A stretch of 41,519 nucleotides of DNA from Rhodospirillaceae bacterium (GCA_002731375.1 PCBT01000023.1:79660-121178), one strand, 5' to 3'; counted from the first letter of the stretch, positions 15,958 to 23,784 are shown. A program made the numbers and translations. The notes: generated from the sequence alone by a model not told the origin.

Positions 15958-16020
15958 CCGCGGCAGTTGGAATGCATTTCGCAAGGCCAGGTAAGAAATC
16001 CATTCCCTCGGCGGCGCAAA

Positions 16021-16029
16021 TGCTATGAT
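16021..16029 (+). promoter_or_regulatory. Candidate extended -10 promoter of the flavoprotein gene
   Basis: TGC followed by TATGAT (16024-16029) gives a TGn-TATGAT extended -10 element (5/6 match). It lies 71 bp upstream of the start at 16100, and no good -35 box accompanies it. A hairpin at 16052-16072 would fall in the resulting leader. Confidence 0.35.
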
Positions 16030-16051
16030 CGTATCGGGGGTGGCAAGAAAT

Positions 16052-16072
16052 CGGCCCGAATAAGGCGGGCCG
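16052..16072 (+). other. Leader hairpin upstream of the nitronate-monooxygenase-like gene
   Basis: CGGCCCG (16052-16058) and CGGGCCG (16066-16072) form a perfect 7-bp GC stem with a 7-nt loop. There is no T-run after it, so it is a poor intrinsic terminator. It lies 27 bp upstream of the next start codon and could be a mark of transcription end for the transporter or an mRNA leader element. Confidence 0.35.
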
Positions 16073-16099
16073 CTCCATCGAATTAGTAAAGGGTATTCC

Positions 16100-17089
16100 A
16101 TGATCAAGACACGTGTAACCGAGTTGCTGGGTATCGAAACGCCAATTATTGAAGGTGGCATGGCCATTGCCGGAAATGGAGAACTCGCCGCCGCCGTGTC
16201 CAATGGCGGCGGTTTAGGCGTGGTATCGTCGAACCCGGGCTGGAGCAAGCAGAGCGAGCGGACCAAAAATGTGCGCCAACATCTGCGCCGGGCCAAGGCC
16301 CTGACCGACAAGTCGCTTTGCGCCAATATGTCCCTGCAACTGATTGGCAAGAACCCGGAACGGCATCTGGACATGCTGGTGGAGGAAGGCGTGAAGATCG
16401 TCGTCACGTCCGGCGGCAGTCCCGGCGTGTTGACCCAGACGGCTAAGGACTACGGCCTGACCGTCATGCATGTTGTCGCCAATGTACGCCAGGCCAGGCG
16501 TTCGGAAGATTCCGGCGTTGATATCGTCGTTTGCGAAGGCTACGAGGCCGGCGGTATCGAGGGCGCGGATGAGATAACGTCCATGGTCCTGATCCCCAGT
16601 GTGGTAGACGCGGTTTCCATTCCCGTGGTCGGCGCGGGAGGCATTGGCAATGGCCGTGGCATGGTCGCGGCCCTGGCCCTGGGCGCGGAAGGCATTCAAA
16701 TGGGCAGTGCTTTCCTGGCCACCACGGAATGCCATGTGCACCAGAATTTCAAGCAGGCGATCGTCGAGGCCGACGATACCGGCACGGTGATGATCCAGCG
16801 CATGATCGGCCGCCTATCCCGGGTCATCAAGACCCCCCGCGCGCTGCAATTCCAGGACATGGATAAACGCGGCGCCGCCGGCGAAATGCAGGAGCTAATG
16901 GCCACCACGCCGTCCGATGCCAACATCGAAGGCGCCCCGACCATGGACGCGCAATGGCATGGCCAAATGGGGGGTGACATGGAGAACGGCGAAGCTGCCG
17001 CTGGTCAGTCCATCACTTTCGTCCAGGAGGTCAAGAGCGCCAGCGATGTCGTTCGCGATATCACGGCGGAGGCCGAGGCCCTGGCTTGA
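16100..17089 (+). CDS. NAD(P)H-dependent flavin oxidoreductase, nitronate monooxygenase/FabK-like
   Basis: A 329-residue TIM-barrel flavoprotein. The N-terminus LLGIETPIIEGGMAIAGNGE and GGGLGVVSS are typical of the 2-nitropropane dioxygenase/FabK family, as is the phosphate-binding region VVGAGGIGNGRGMVAALALGAEGIQMGSAF, read in two conserved blocks. The usual catalytic EGxEAGGH motif reads CEGYEAGGIEG (145-155), with Ile153 in the His position, so classical nitronate monooxygenase chemistry is doubtful. AAAGGG 6-7 nt upstream supports the start. The thiolase-like and DUF35 genes follow on the same strand after a 70-bp gap; a role in acyl-CoA metabolism, as for FabK-type enoyl reduction, is possible. 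Confidence 0.85.
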   Translation: MIKTRVTELLGIETPIIEGGMAIAGNGELAAAVSNGGGLGVVSSNPGWSKQSERTKNVRQHLRRAKALTDKSLCANMSLQLIGKNPERHLDMLVEEGVKIVVTSGGSPGVLTQTAKDYGLTVMHVVANVRQARRSEDSGVDIVVCEGYEAGGIEGADEITSMVLIPSVVDAVSIPVVGAGGIGNGRGMVAALALGAEGIQMGSAFLATTECHVHQNFKQAIVEADDTGTVMIQRMIGRLSRVIKTPRALQFQDMDKRGAAGEMQELMATTPSDANIEGAPTMDAQWHGQMGGDMENGEAAAGQSITFVQEVKSASDVVRDITAEAEALA

Positions 17090-17159
17090 CGAGATAGAGA
17101 ACGGCGCCCTGCGCCGCCTCCGCGCGTGAGTTGAACTGTAAGCAATAGGGAGATGAGCC

Positions 17160-18323
17160 TTGGCTAACGCAATGCGGGATGTCGCCATCGTAGGCGTTGC
17201 CGAATCCGATCTGGGCAAGGTGCCCGGCAAAAGCAAATTTCAGCTCTCCGCCGAAGCCAGCCGGGCGGCACTTGATGATGCCGGGCTGAGCGTCAAGGAC
17301 GTGGATGGGCTATTCACCACCATCATTACAGAAGGCGGCCAGTTTTCCTCCATGATGATGGCGGAATATATGGGCATCAGGCCGCGCTTTACGGATTCCA
17401 CTTCGCTTGGCGGCTCCTCCTTCGTGGTCTACGTGGAGCACGCGGCCATGGCCATCGCCGCCGGTCTGTGCGATGTGGCGTTGATCTGCCATGGCAGCAC
17501 GAACATATCGGACCGTGGCGGCAAGGGCGGCCCAGTTTCGCAATCCACCGAGGTGTTTGGCCCGACCCAGTTCGAGGAGCCTTATGGCGTCTCCACCGTC
17601 GGCAGCTATGCCCTCGCCGCCCAGCGCCATATGCACGAATACGGCACCACGTCTGAACAACTGGCGGAAATCGCCGTAGCGATGCGCAAATGGGCCAGTC
17701 TGAACCCAAAGGCCCGCATGCGCGACCCGATCACCATCAGCGATGTGATGAATTCCCGTGTGATCGCATCACCTTTGCATCTACTCGATTGCTGCCTGGT
17801 GACGGACGCTGGCGGCGCGGTCGTCTTGACCTCGTTGGAGCGCGCCCGCGATCTGAAAAAGGCCCCCGTGCGGGTGTTGGGCGCGGGCGAGGCGCATACC
17901 CACCGCATGATCAGCCAGATGCCGGATCTGACGCAGACGGCAGCCGCGATCTCGGGCAAGCTGGCCTTCGAACGCTCCGGGTTGAGCCATGCAGATATCG
18001 ACGTTGCAGAGATCTATGATTCCTTCACCATCACGGTACTGCTGACCCTGGAAAGCCTGGGGTTTTGCTCCAAGGGTGAGGGCGGCGCATTTGTCTCCAA
18101 CCAGCGCACCGCGCCGGGTGGTGACTTTCCCATGAACACCCAGGGCGGCGCCCTTTCGTACACCCATCCAGGCATGTTCGGCATTTTCACGGTCATCGAA
18201 GGCGTGCGCCAGGTGCGCGGCGAATGCGGGACGAGGCAGGTTCCGGACGCCCGGGTGGCGCTGTGCAATGGAACCGGGGGCGTACTGTCGTCCACCGGCA
18301 CCATAATTTTGGGGAGGGATTGA
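17160..18323 (+). CDS. Thiolase-like protein (SCP-x/lipid-transfer type)
   Basis: A 387-residue thiolase-fold protein beginning at TTG 17160, with GGGAG 7 nt upstream; the next ATG at 17172 is 19 nt from that site. The SCP-2/SCP-x-type thiolase landmarks are MRDVAIVGVAESDLGK, the C-terminal His in ALSYTHPGMFG, and Cys in LCNGTGGVLSS. The usual acylated Cys of the N-terminal half is absent: the segment reads TSLGGSSFV (81-89). Such non-canonical thiolases include Ltp2-type retroaldolases of side-chain degradation, which need a DUF35 partner, and a DUF35 gene begins 2 nt after this stop. It may cleave or form carbon-carbon bonds on CoA thioesters; the substrate is unknown. Confidence 0.88.
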   Translation: MANAMRDVAIVGVAESDLGKVPGKSKFQLSAEASRAALDDAGLSVKDVDGLFTTIITEGGQFSSMMMAEYMGIRPRFTDSTSLGGSSFVVYVEHAAMAIAAGLCDVALICHGSTNISDRGGKGGPVSQSTEVFGPTQFEEPYGVSTVGSYALAAQRHMHEYGTTSEQLAEIAVAMRKWASLNPKARMRDPITISDVMNSRVIASPLHLLDCCLVTDAGGAVVLTSLERARDLKKAPVRVLGAGEAHTHRMISQMPDLTQTAAAISGKLAFERSGLSHADIDVAEIYDSFTITVLLTLESLGFCSKGEGGAFVSNQRTAPGGDFPMNTQGGALSYTHPGMFGIFTVIEGVRQVRGECGTRQVPDARVALCNGTGGVLSSTGTIILGRD

Positions 18324-18325
18324 TC

Positions 18326-18739
18326 GTGACACTACCATCGGCGCTACCCCCTCTTCCGCGGCCTTATCAAGACACTGCCGCCTACTGGGAAGCCGCCCGC
18401 GAGCATCGCTTTATCATCCAGAAATGCACCGACTGCGGCGAATACCAGTTCTATCCACGCGGGGTCTGCAGCCATTGCTTATCCAGCGCATTGGATTGGG
18501 AGGAAGCCTCGGGCAAGGCAGAGGTCTATTCATTTTCCGTCAATTACCGGGCGCCGCATCCAGGCTTCGCCGAGGCGACGCCCTTCGTGCTGGCCTTGGT
18601 GACGTTGGCGGAAGGACCGCGCATGATGACCAATATTGTTGATTGCGATCCGGGATCAGTGCGCATTGGCATGGCGGTGACGGTGACCTTCGACGATGTC
18701 ACGGAAGAAGTAACATTGCCGAAATTCCGGCCAGCTTAG
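18326..18739 (+). CDS. DUF35 zinc-ribbon/OB-fold protein, partner of the thiolase
   Basis: A 137-residue protein with an N-terminal rubredoxin-like zinc ribbon (Cys34, Cys37, Cys48, Cys51) followed by an OB-fold domain (VYSFSVNYRAPHPGF, MTNIVDCDPGSVRIGMAVTV). GTG at 18326 has GGGAGGG about 7 nt upstream and lies 2 nt after the thiolase stop, so the pair should be co-expressed. An in-frame ATG at 18224 lies deep within the thiolase gene and is rejected. DUF35 proteins act as scaffold or acyl-CoA-binding subunits for thiolase, HMG-CoA synthase and Ltp2-type aldolase enzymes. The gene ends 12 bp from the convergent acyl-CoA dehydrogenase stop. Confidence 0.9.
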   Translation: MTLPSALPPLPRPYQDTAAYWEAAREHRFIIQKCTDCGEYQFYPRGVCSHCLSSALDWEEASGKAEVYSFSVNYRAPHPGFAEATPFVLALVTLAEGPRMMTNIVDCDPGSVRIGMAVTVTFDDVTEEVTLPKFRPA

Positions 18740-18751
18740 AGCACACAAGGC

Positions 18752-19936
18752 CTACATGCCCAGAACCAGCTTGGCCATGATGTTGCGTTGAATCTCGTTG
18801 GAACCGCCTGCGATGGAGCGGGCCCGGAAATCCAGATAGTGACCAACCACGGTTAGTTCATCCGGCCGGCCAATGGGCTCGATGTTGCTACCCCATTCCC
18901 GCGCCGCCGGCTGATGCGGTACCGCATAGTTGCCGATGATCTCCACCGCAACTTCGCTGATTTCCTGAACCAGAGTACCGGCGCGGGCTTTCAACATGGA
19001 CGACGCCGGCCCGATGCGCCCGGTCGCGCTCATTTCCGCGATCACCCGCTGTTCGGTAAATTCCACGGCCTGGGCAGCAGCCGCCAGGCCGGCCAGACGC
19101 TGGGCAAAAATGCCTTCTATCATGCCCCGTGCCTCGGCCAATTGCCGTAAATGCGTCATGGCGCCCCGCAAACGGGCGCCCCAAGCGCGGCCGCCGCGTT
19201 CGAACTCTAGCAGATACTTGGCGACCGCCCAGCCTTCGTTCTCAGCCCCGACGCAGTTTTCCTGCGGCACCCGCACGTTATCGAAGAAGATCTGATTGAC
19301 TTCGTGATTGCCGGCCAAGGTGATAATCGGCTCGACTGTGATGCCCGGCGTGTCCATGTCGATCAGGACGAAGGAGATACCGGCCTGCGGCTTGCCCTCC
19401 CAAGAGGTACGGACCAGACAGAACATCCGCGTGGCATATTGCGCATCGGTGGTCCAGATCTTGGTGCCGTTGATGATGTAATCGTCACCATCCTTGTCGG
19501 CCCGGCATTGCAGCGAGGCCAGGTCCGAGCCTGAGCCCGGCTCCGAATAACCCTGACACCAGCTATCCTCGGCCGAAAGAATTCGCGGCAAATAAAACGA
19601 TTTTTGCGCCTCGTTGCCATGGCCCATAATTGCGGGCGCGACCATTTCCAGGCCCATGGGCGCCAGCATGGGCGCATCCGCTAGATGGCATTCGGTAGCA
19701 AAAATATGGCGCTGCATGGGCGTCCAGCCGGTACCGCCATGTTCCACCGGCCAACTGGGCGCGGCCCAGCCCTTGGCGTATAGGATCTTCTGCCAGGCTT
19801 GGCTGGCCTCGTGCGGGCTGCAGATGCCCATGGTGCGCCGGCCCGCCTGGCGCAGTTCCTGGCTCAGATGCTGGCCCAGAAAATCGGCGACTTCCTCGCG
19901 AAATGCCTGATCCGCCTTGCCTGTTTCAAGATGCAT
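18752..19936 (-). CDS. Acyl-CoA dehydrogenase, third paralogue
   Basis: A 394-residue acyl-CoA dehydrogenase related to the pair at 12494-14916 and collinear with them through residue 246. CQGYSEPGSGSDLASLQCRA (127-146), INGTKIWTTDAQYATRMF and C-terminal SIAGGSNEIQRNIMAK are present; Glu246 in YLLEFERGG is the likely base, with Gly at the medium-chain-type Glu position. Differences such as Asp for Gly in WTTDAQ and a shorter C-terminal half suggest a diverged substrate. The only ribosome site is a weak AGGG 8 nt upstream of the ATG. It stands alone, convergent with the thiolase/DUF35 genes and divergent from the class III aminotransferase. Confidence 0.9.
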   Translation of the reverse strand: MHLETGKADQAFREEVADFLGQHLSQELRQAGRRTMGICSPHEASQAWQKILYAKGWAAPSWPVEHGGTGWTPMQRHIFATECHLADAPMLAPMGLEMVAPAIMGHGNEAQKSFYLPRILSAEDSWCQGYSEPGSGSDLASLQCRADKDGDDYIINGTKIWTTDAQYATRMFCLVRTSWEGKPQAGISFVLIDMDTPGITVEPIITLAGNHEVNQIFFDNVRVPQENCVGAENEGWAVAKYLLEFERGGRAWGARLRGAMTHLRQLAEARGMIEGIFAQRLAGLAAAAQAVEFTEQRVIAEMSATGRIGPASSMLKARAGTLVQEISEVAVEIIGNYAVPHQPAAREWGSNIEPIGRPDELTVVGHYLDFRARSIAGGSNEIQRNIMAKLVLGM

Positions 19937-20019
19937 GTTGATACCCTACAAAATGACATTTTCAGCCAGTGTAGCCGCCAGCGGCTCGATAGGTGGATAA
20001 AAATTTCCGATTCCATGCT

Positions 20020-20048
20020 TTGACTTAAGAGCCCAGAAGGCGTGAAAT
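20020..20048 (+). promoter_or_regulatory. Candidate sigma-70 promoter of the class III aminotransferase
   Basis: TTGACT (20020-20025, 5/6 match) and TGAAAT (20043-20048, 4/6 match) are separated by 17 bp and lie 76 bp upstream of the start codon, in the divergent region with the acyl-CoA dehydrogenase gene. Confidence 0.4.
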
Positions 20049-20124
20049 AGCGCAAAGGAGCAATCGTCAACGTTGGCTTCTCACGGCCCAAAGACATACC
20101 CTGCGCCAGGAAAGGAAATATCTC

Positions 20125-21531
20125 ATGACGGATCGAGTAACGGATCGCGGCAATTCACCGGAAAGCCGGGATATCGCCCATGTTTTACACCCCTACACCA
20201 ACTTGGCGACCCATGAAGTTACCGGTCCGCAAATCGTCACAAAAGGCCGCGGCGTCTATGTCACGGACGAAAGCGGCAAGGAATACATCGAAGGTCTGGC
20301 TGGTTTGTGGTGCGCTTCGTTCGGGTTCGCCGAGGAAGAGCTCGTCAATGCGGCCACGGAACAACTGCGCACCTTGCCCTATTATCACAGCTTCGCGGGT
20401 AAGTCCGTGCATCCCGCAATTGATCTGGCGGAGCGGCTAAAGGAAATCGCCCCGGTTGAATTTTCCAAGATCTTCTTTGCCAACTCCGGCTCGGAAGCCA
20501 ACGATTCGGCGGTCAAGATGGTCTGGTACTTCAACAACGCACGGGGGACGCCGAAAAAGAAGAAATTCATCTCGCGCCTGCGCGGCTATCACGGCGTTAC
20601 CGTGGCCTCGGGCAGCCTGACCGGTCTGCCCTATGCGCAGGCCGATTTCGACCTGCCCCTGGATTTTGTCCGCCATACCATGACGCCGGATTATTACCGG
20701 GGCGCCGAGGCAGGCGAGTCGGAAGAAGACTTCGCCTCCCGCTGCGCCCAGGCGCTGGAAGACATGATCCTGGAAGAAGGGCCCGAGACCGTGGCCGCAT
20801 TCATCGCCGAACCGGTGATGGGCGCCGGCGGCGTGATCGTGCCGCCCAAGACTTATTTCGAAAAAATTCAGGCCGTCCTGAAAAAATACGATGTCCTGAT
20901 GATCGCCGACGAAGTAATCTGCGGCTTCGGGCGTACAGGTAATATGTGGGGCAGCCAGACCTTTGGCATCAAGCCTGACATTCTGACCTGCGCCAAGGCG
21001 CTGTCGTCAGCCTATCTGCCAATCTCCGCCGTGATGATTAGCGAGGAGATTTTCCAGGGTCTGCGCGGCAATTCCGAAAAGCTGGGGCTGTTCGGCCATG
21101 GCTATACCTATTCCGCCCATCCTGCCTGTGCCGCCGTCGCCGTACGGACCCAGGAATTGATGCAGGAGAGGGATATTATCGGTCATGTGAAGGCGGTGTC
21201 GCCGCACTTCCAAAACCGGATCGCCGCCCTGGGTGATCATGCCCTGGTCGGACAGGCCCGTGGCGTTGGCTTGATTGGCGCCGTGGAAATCGTCTCCGAC
21301 AAGGAAACCAAGCGTTCCTACGACCCCGCCGCCAAGGTTGGCGCCCTGATCCAGAACACGGCCCAGGAACACGGCTTGATCACCCGCGCCATGCCCGGTG
21401 ATATTGTTGGTTTCTGCCCGCCCTTGATCATTGCGCCGAACGAGATCGACGAGATGTTCGATCGCTTTACCCGGGCCATGGACGAGACCGAAATGCAGTT
21501 GAAGCAGCAAGGCGCCAGCGCCGCGCAATAA
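20125..21531 (+). CDS. Class III (omega-type) aminotransferase
   Basis: A 468-residue PLP enzyme of fold type I. SGSEANDSAVKM (121-132), GYHGVTVASGSLTGLP, the PLP-nitrogen Asp262 in MIADEVICGFGRTG, and catalytic Lys291 in CAKALSSAYLP are all present, and the length is normal. GLWCASFGF and PYYHSFAG place it with omega-amino acid or putrescine:pyruvate transaminases, which move amino groups from beta-alanine, GABA, polyamines or taurine to pyruvate. Precise substrate is not decidable. AAAGGAAA about 8 nt upstream supports the start. A perfect 14-bp hairpin follows 52 nt after the stop codon. Confidence 0.92.
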   Translation: MTDRVTDRGNSPESRDIAHVLHPYTNLATHEVTGPQIVTKGRGVYVTDESGKEYIEGLAGLWCASFGFAEEELVNAATEQLRTLPYYHSFAGKSVHPAIDLAERLKEIAPVEFSKIFFANSGSEANDSAVKMVWYFNNARGTPKKKKFISRLRGYHGVTVASGSLTGLPYAQADFDLPLDFVRHTMTPDYYRGAEAGESEEDFASRCAQALEDMILEEGPETVAAFIAEPVMGAGGVIVPPKTYFEKIQAVLKKYDVLMIADEVICGFGRTGNMWGSQTFGIKPDILTCAKALSSAYLPISAVMISEEIFQGLRGNSEKLGLFGHGYTYSAHPACAAVAVRTQELMQERDIIGHVKAVSPHFQNRIAALGDHALVGQARGVGLIGAVEIVSDKETKRSYDPAAKVGALIQNTAQEHGLITRAMPGDIVGFCPPLIIAPNEIDEMFDRFTRAMDETEMQLKQQGASAAQ

Positions 21532-21582
21532 CGCGGCACCGTTTTCTGAATTAGTGCGCCTCAATAACAAAGCCTTGATCGA

Positions 21583-21616
21583 AACCCCACCGCGCGATGA
21601 CCCGCGCGGTGGGGTT
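21583..21616. terminator. Bidirectional hairpin terminator between convergent genes
   Basis: AACCCCACCGCGCG (21583-21596) and CGCGCGGTGGGGTT (21603-21616) form a perfect 14-bp stem with a 6-nt loop. It lies between the stops of the convergent class III aminotransferase (21531) and the 47-codon gene (21640). T-runs are short (TT then CGGG on the plus strand, TTTC on the minus strand), so some read-through is possible. Confidence 0.75.
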
Positions 21617-21639
21617 CGGGAAAGAATTTAAGAGCAACG

Positions 21640-21783
21640 CTAGTTCTTCTTGGCGGCACAGGGATTGCAGGACTTCGCTGGCGCACAAGATGCCAGGGCG
21701 GTTGGCAGGGTCGCGGTAGCGGTCATCGCCGCGATGGCGACGAAGCCGAGAACGATCTTTACTTTAGGAGTTGGGTTGGACAT
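21640..21783 (-). CDS. Small secreted cysteine-rich peptide (47 aa)
   Basis: ATG at 21783 has a perfect GGAGG (21792-21796) 8 nt upstream. The product has a basic N-terminus, a hydrophobic core (VLGFVAIAAMTATATLP) and a likely cleavage site after ALA (residue 31). The mature part is only about 16 residues with three cysteines (33, 38, 41) in SCAPAKSCNPCAAKKN. CNPCAAK units occur in small exported alphaproteobacterial proteins of unknown function, by recollection. The peptide could bind a metal or a redox partner after export. No modification enzyme or exporter gene is adjacent. A strong hairpin lies 23 bp beyond its stop. The tight ribosome site, signal peptide and terminator together make it credible despite its size. 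Confidence 0.78.
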   Translation of the reverse strand: MSNPTPKVKIVLGFVAIAAMTATATLPTALASCAPAKSCNPCAAKKN

Positions 21784-21925
21784 TTGAGTGGCCTCCAAAT
21801 CAAATCTCTGGGGTCAGTTTTGCATTACGACGCATGTGAAATTTGGCCCGTCCCAAGAGACGAGGCCAATCACTTGCGATCACGGGACCTTGAGCGGAGG
21901 CAACGTCTGCCGGACAGACCGCAAT

Positions 21926-22075
21926 CTAATGGCCGACGCGGGCTTCCAGCATTTGGGCGGAAAGGCTGACACCCTTGGCCACCGGGTGCTCGGTGGCATA
22001 CAGCGGGCACGTCTCCTGGTTGGTTTCCTGACCCAGCCGCGAAATCATCACGGCAAATTGTTTTACCGGTTTCAT
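21926..22075 (-). CDS. Small hypothetical protein (49 aa)
   Basis: ATG at 22075 with AGGA 7 nt upstream opens a 49-residue frame: it starts MKPVKQFAVMISRLGQETNQ, continues through ETCPLYATEHPVAKG, and ends MLEARVGH. The composition is that of a normal soluble, mildly amphipathic protein, with one cysteine and no signal peptide or membrane helix. I do not recognise a family. It lies 142 bp upstream of the secreted cysteine-rich peptide gene on the same strand and may share a transcript with it. Chance cannot be excluded for a frame this short, but the ribosome site and residue use argue for a real gene. Confidence 0.5.
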   Translation of the reverse strand: MKPVKQFAVMISRLGQETNQETCPLYATEHPVAKGVSLSAQMLEARVGH

Positions 22076-22206
22076 GGTCTTGTCCTAGCAATTCTATATG
22101 TGGAATAGGCTGTGCGATTGCCACGGCGCCGCGATGCCATTGTCAAGGGGGGAGATAGGCACGCCCAGCCGTCAGGATAATTGCAAATTTTAGGGGCTAG
22201 ATATGC

Positions 22207-22223
22207 ACTGCCCGCATGGCAGT
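22207..22223 (-). terminator. Small hairpin downstream of the SDR gene
   Basis: ACTGCC (22207-22212) and GGCAGT (22218-22223) form a perfect 6-bp stem with a 5-nt loop, 12 bp after the SDR stop on the minus strand. No T-run follows, so a terminator function is tentative. Confidence 0.3.
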
Positions 22224-22234
22224 CTTAAGAAACT

Positions 22235-23002
22235 CTATAGGCTCATGCCACCGTCGGCATGGATAGTCTGGCCGGTGATGTAAGCAGCGTCCAGGGACAG
22301 CAGAAATTCGATCAGGGCCGCGATGTCATCAGGCTGGCCCAGGCGCCCCAGGGGGATGCGTTCAGCGGCCCGGCGCCAACTTTCCTCATTCAGGGCGGCA
22401 TGGGCGCCGGCCTGCTTCTGGACATAGCCGGGCGCGACACAATTCACCGTCACACCATGGGGCGCCAGATCCACCGCCAGGGCGCGAGCCAGGGCTTCCA
22501 ACCCCGCCTTGGCCGCAGCACTGGCCGGCATGGACACGCCATCAAGCTGAAATCGATGCGCCACGAAGGATGATACCGCCACCACCCGGCCCGCCTCCGC
22601 CGCCTGCAACAAAGGCATGGCGGCCCGGCAAAGGCGGTGAAAGGCGCCAGTGATTGCCGCCAGGCTGTGTTCCAAGGCAGCAGCATCCAAACTTGCCAAG
22701 GGCGTTTTATTAGCGAAACCGGCATTGGCGACAAGGCCATCCAGACGGCCTTCGTTTGCCACCGATGCAATCAAGTCAGCGGCAACATCCGTATCCGCCA
22801 GATCGCCTAAAAGAACGTGGCTTTTTCCACCCTTGGCCTCGACCGCCCTAGCGGCCTCTTCGGCACCGGCCCGGTTGGCGCGGGTATGTATGAACAAGGT
22901 GGTTCCCGGTGCGGCCAGACGCCGGCACAAAGCCGCGCCAATACCGCTGGCCGCGCCGGTGACCAGGATTGTGCGGTCCCGGCTTTCAGTTGGTACATTC
23001 AA
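22235..23002 (-). CDS. Short-chain dehydrogenase-like protein lacking the catalytic Tyr
   Basis: A 256-residue SDR starting at TTG 23002, with GGGAG 9 nt upstream; an in-frame GTG at 23065 has no ribosome site. TGAASGIG (15-22), NAG (93-95), the C-terminal VNCVAPGYV and the ending AAYITGQTIHADGG are classic. The YxxxK active site reads SAAAK (161-165): Lys165 is kept but the Tyr is Ser161, and the segment before it is several residues longer than usual. The protein may therefore bind NAD(P) without normal dehydrogenase activity, or use another residue. It stands alone between the small genes and a small membrane protein; it has a weak hairpin downstream. Confidence 0.85.
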   Translation of the reverse strand: MNVPTESRDRTILVTGAASGIGAALCRRLAAPGTTLFIHTRANRAGAEEAARAVEAKGGKSHVLLGDLADTDVAADLIASVANEGRLDGLVANAGFANKTPLASLDAAALEHSLAAITGAFHRLCRAAMPLLQAAEAGRVVAVSSFVAHRFQLDGVSMPASAAAKAGLEALARALAVDLAPHGVTVNCVAPGYVQKQAGAHAALNEESWRRAAERIPLGRLGQPDDIAALIEFLLSLDAAYITGQTIHADGGMSL

Positions 23003-23158
23003 TCTGGCAATCTCCCTGGTGTAGCTTGCCGCAAAAATTGCTTGTCCGCCAGTGACGGCGGTCACTCATTTTTAAGCAGAATTTGGCTACTTTAGCATTG
23101 TCGATGGTGCGCCGAAATAACATCTGCCTTTGCAGTAATGATTGCTTGAAGACATATT

Positions 23159-23536
23159 ATGACGGAGCAAGACCAAGACCAACCACAACAACGGGCCATG
23201 CTTCAAACCGTACCCCAAACCATGACTGGCGCCCAGATCTGGGGCCGGCGGGTGATGCTTGCCGTACTGTCACTGGTTCCGGCCATCCCCGTGGTCGATA
23301 TGCGCCGCCTGATGACGGAGGGCATACCGACGGGACTGCAACATGACGAGATTAACTTCGCCTATGTCATCGGCATGTTCTTTTCAGTGCTGCTGGTTCT
23401 GGTCTGGTATTACGCCTACGTGGGGCGCGGCAAGGCGCGGATCATGTTGGGCATCGTATATTTGCTGACCACATCCGTAACAGTGGTCGTGCCTTCGGCC
23501 TTGCTATTCATGGGCACCGCCCTGCCGCCGTCCTAG
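23159..23536 (+). CDS. Small hypothetical membrane protein
   Basis: A 125-residue protein with a Gln-rich N-terminus and three predicted transmembrane helices (about residues 32-46, 67-87 and 95-119), the last two joined by a short basic loop YVGRGKARI. I do not recognise a family. A weak GAAG lies about 9 nt upstream of the ATG. It is divergent from the SDR-like gene and separated by about 250 bp from the murU/addBA run; the intervening 23537-23784 stretch shows no gene that I can support. Confidence 0.6.
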   Translation: MTEQDQDQPQQRAMLQTVPQTMTGAQIWGRRVMLAVLSLVPAIPVVDMRRLMTEGIPTGLQHDEINFAYVIGMFFSVLLVLVWYYAYVGRGKARIMLGIVYLLTTSVTVVVPSALLFMGTALPPS

Positions 23537-23784
23537 CCTATTAGTATCAGCCTTGCGGCGGTCTATGGCCTAGCTGGCTGGGTGTTTTTAGTTTCCAACA
23601 ACATCACGGCCTTTCAATTCTACCAACGGCAAGTGAGAGCAGCACCGACATAAGCATATGAGCAACCATGGGGCGATAAGGAATAGTCGATCGTCGCCCA
23701 CATGGGCTACTGGCGCTAGCAGTCGAGGCGCACTATCGTTGTTGCGATTCTCTTGTGCATGTTTTGACCGCATGGACCGTGGAA

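Noticed and set aside
16117..16200. Possible substrate assignment of the 16100 gene as a true nitronate monooxygenase
   Set aside because: The catalytic His is Ile, so I kept only the family-level call.
23560..23600. Possible terminator CAGCC...GGCTG then TTTTT after the small membrane protein
   Set aside because: The 5-bp stem has a loop of more than 20 nt, and alternative pairings compete; not strong enough to list.
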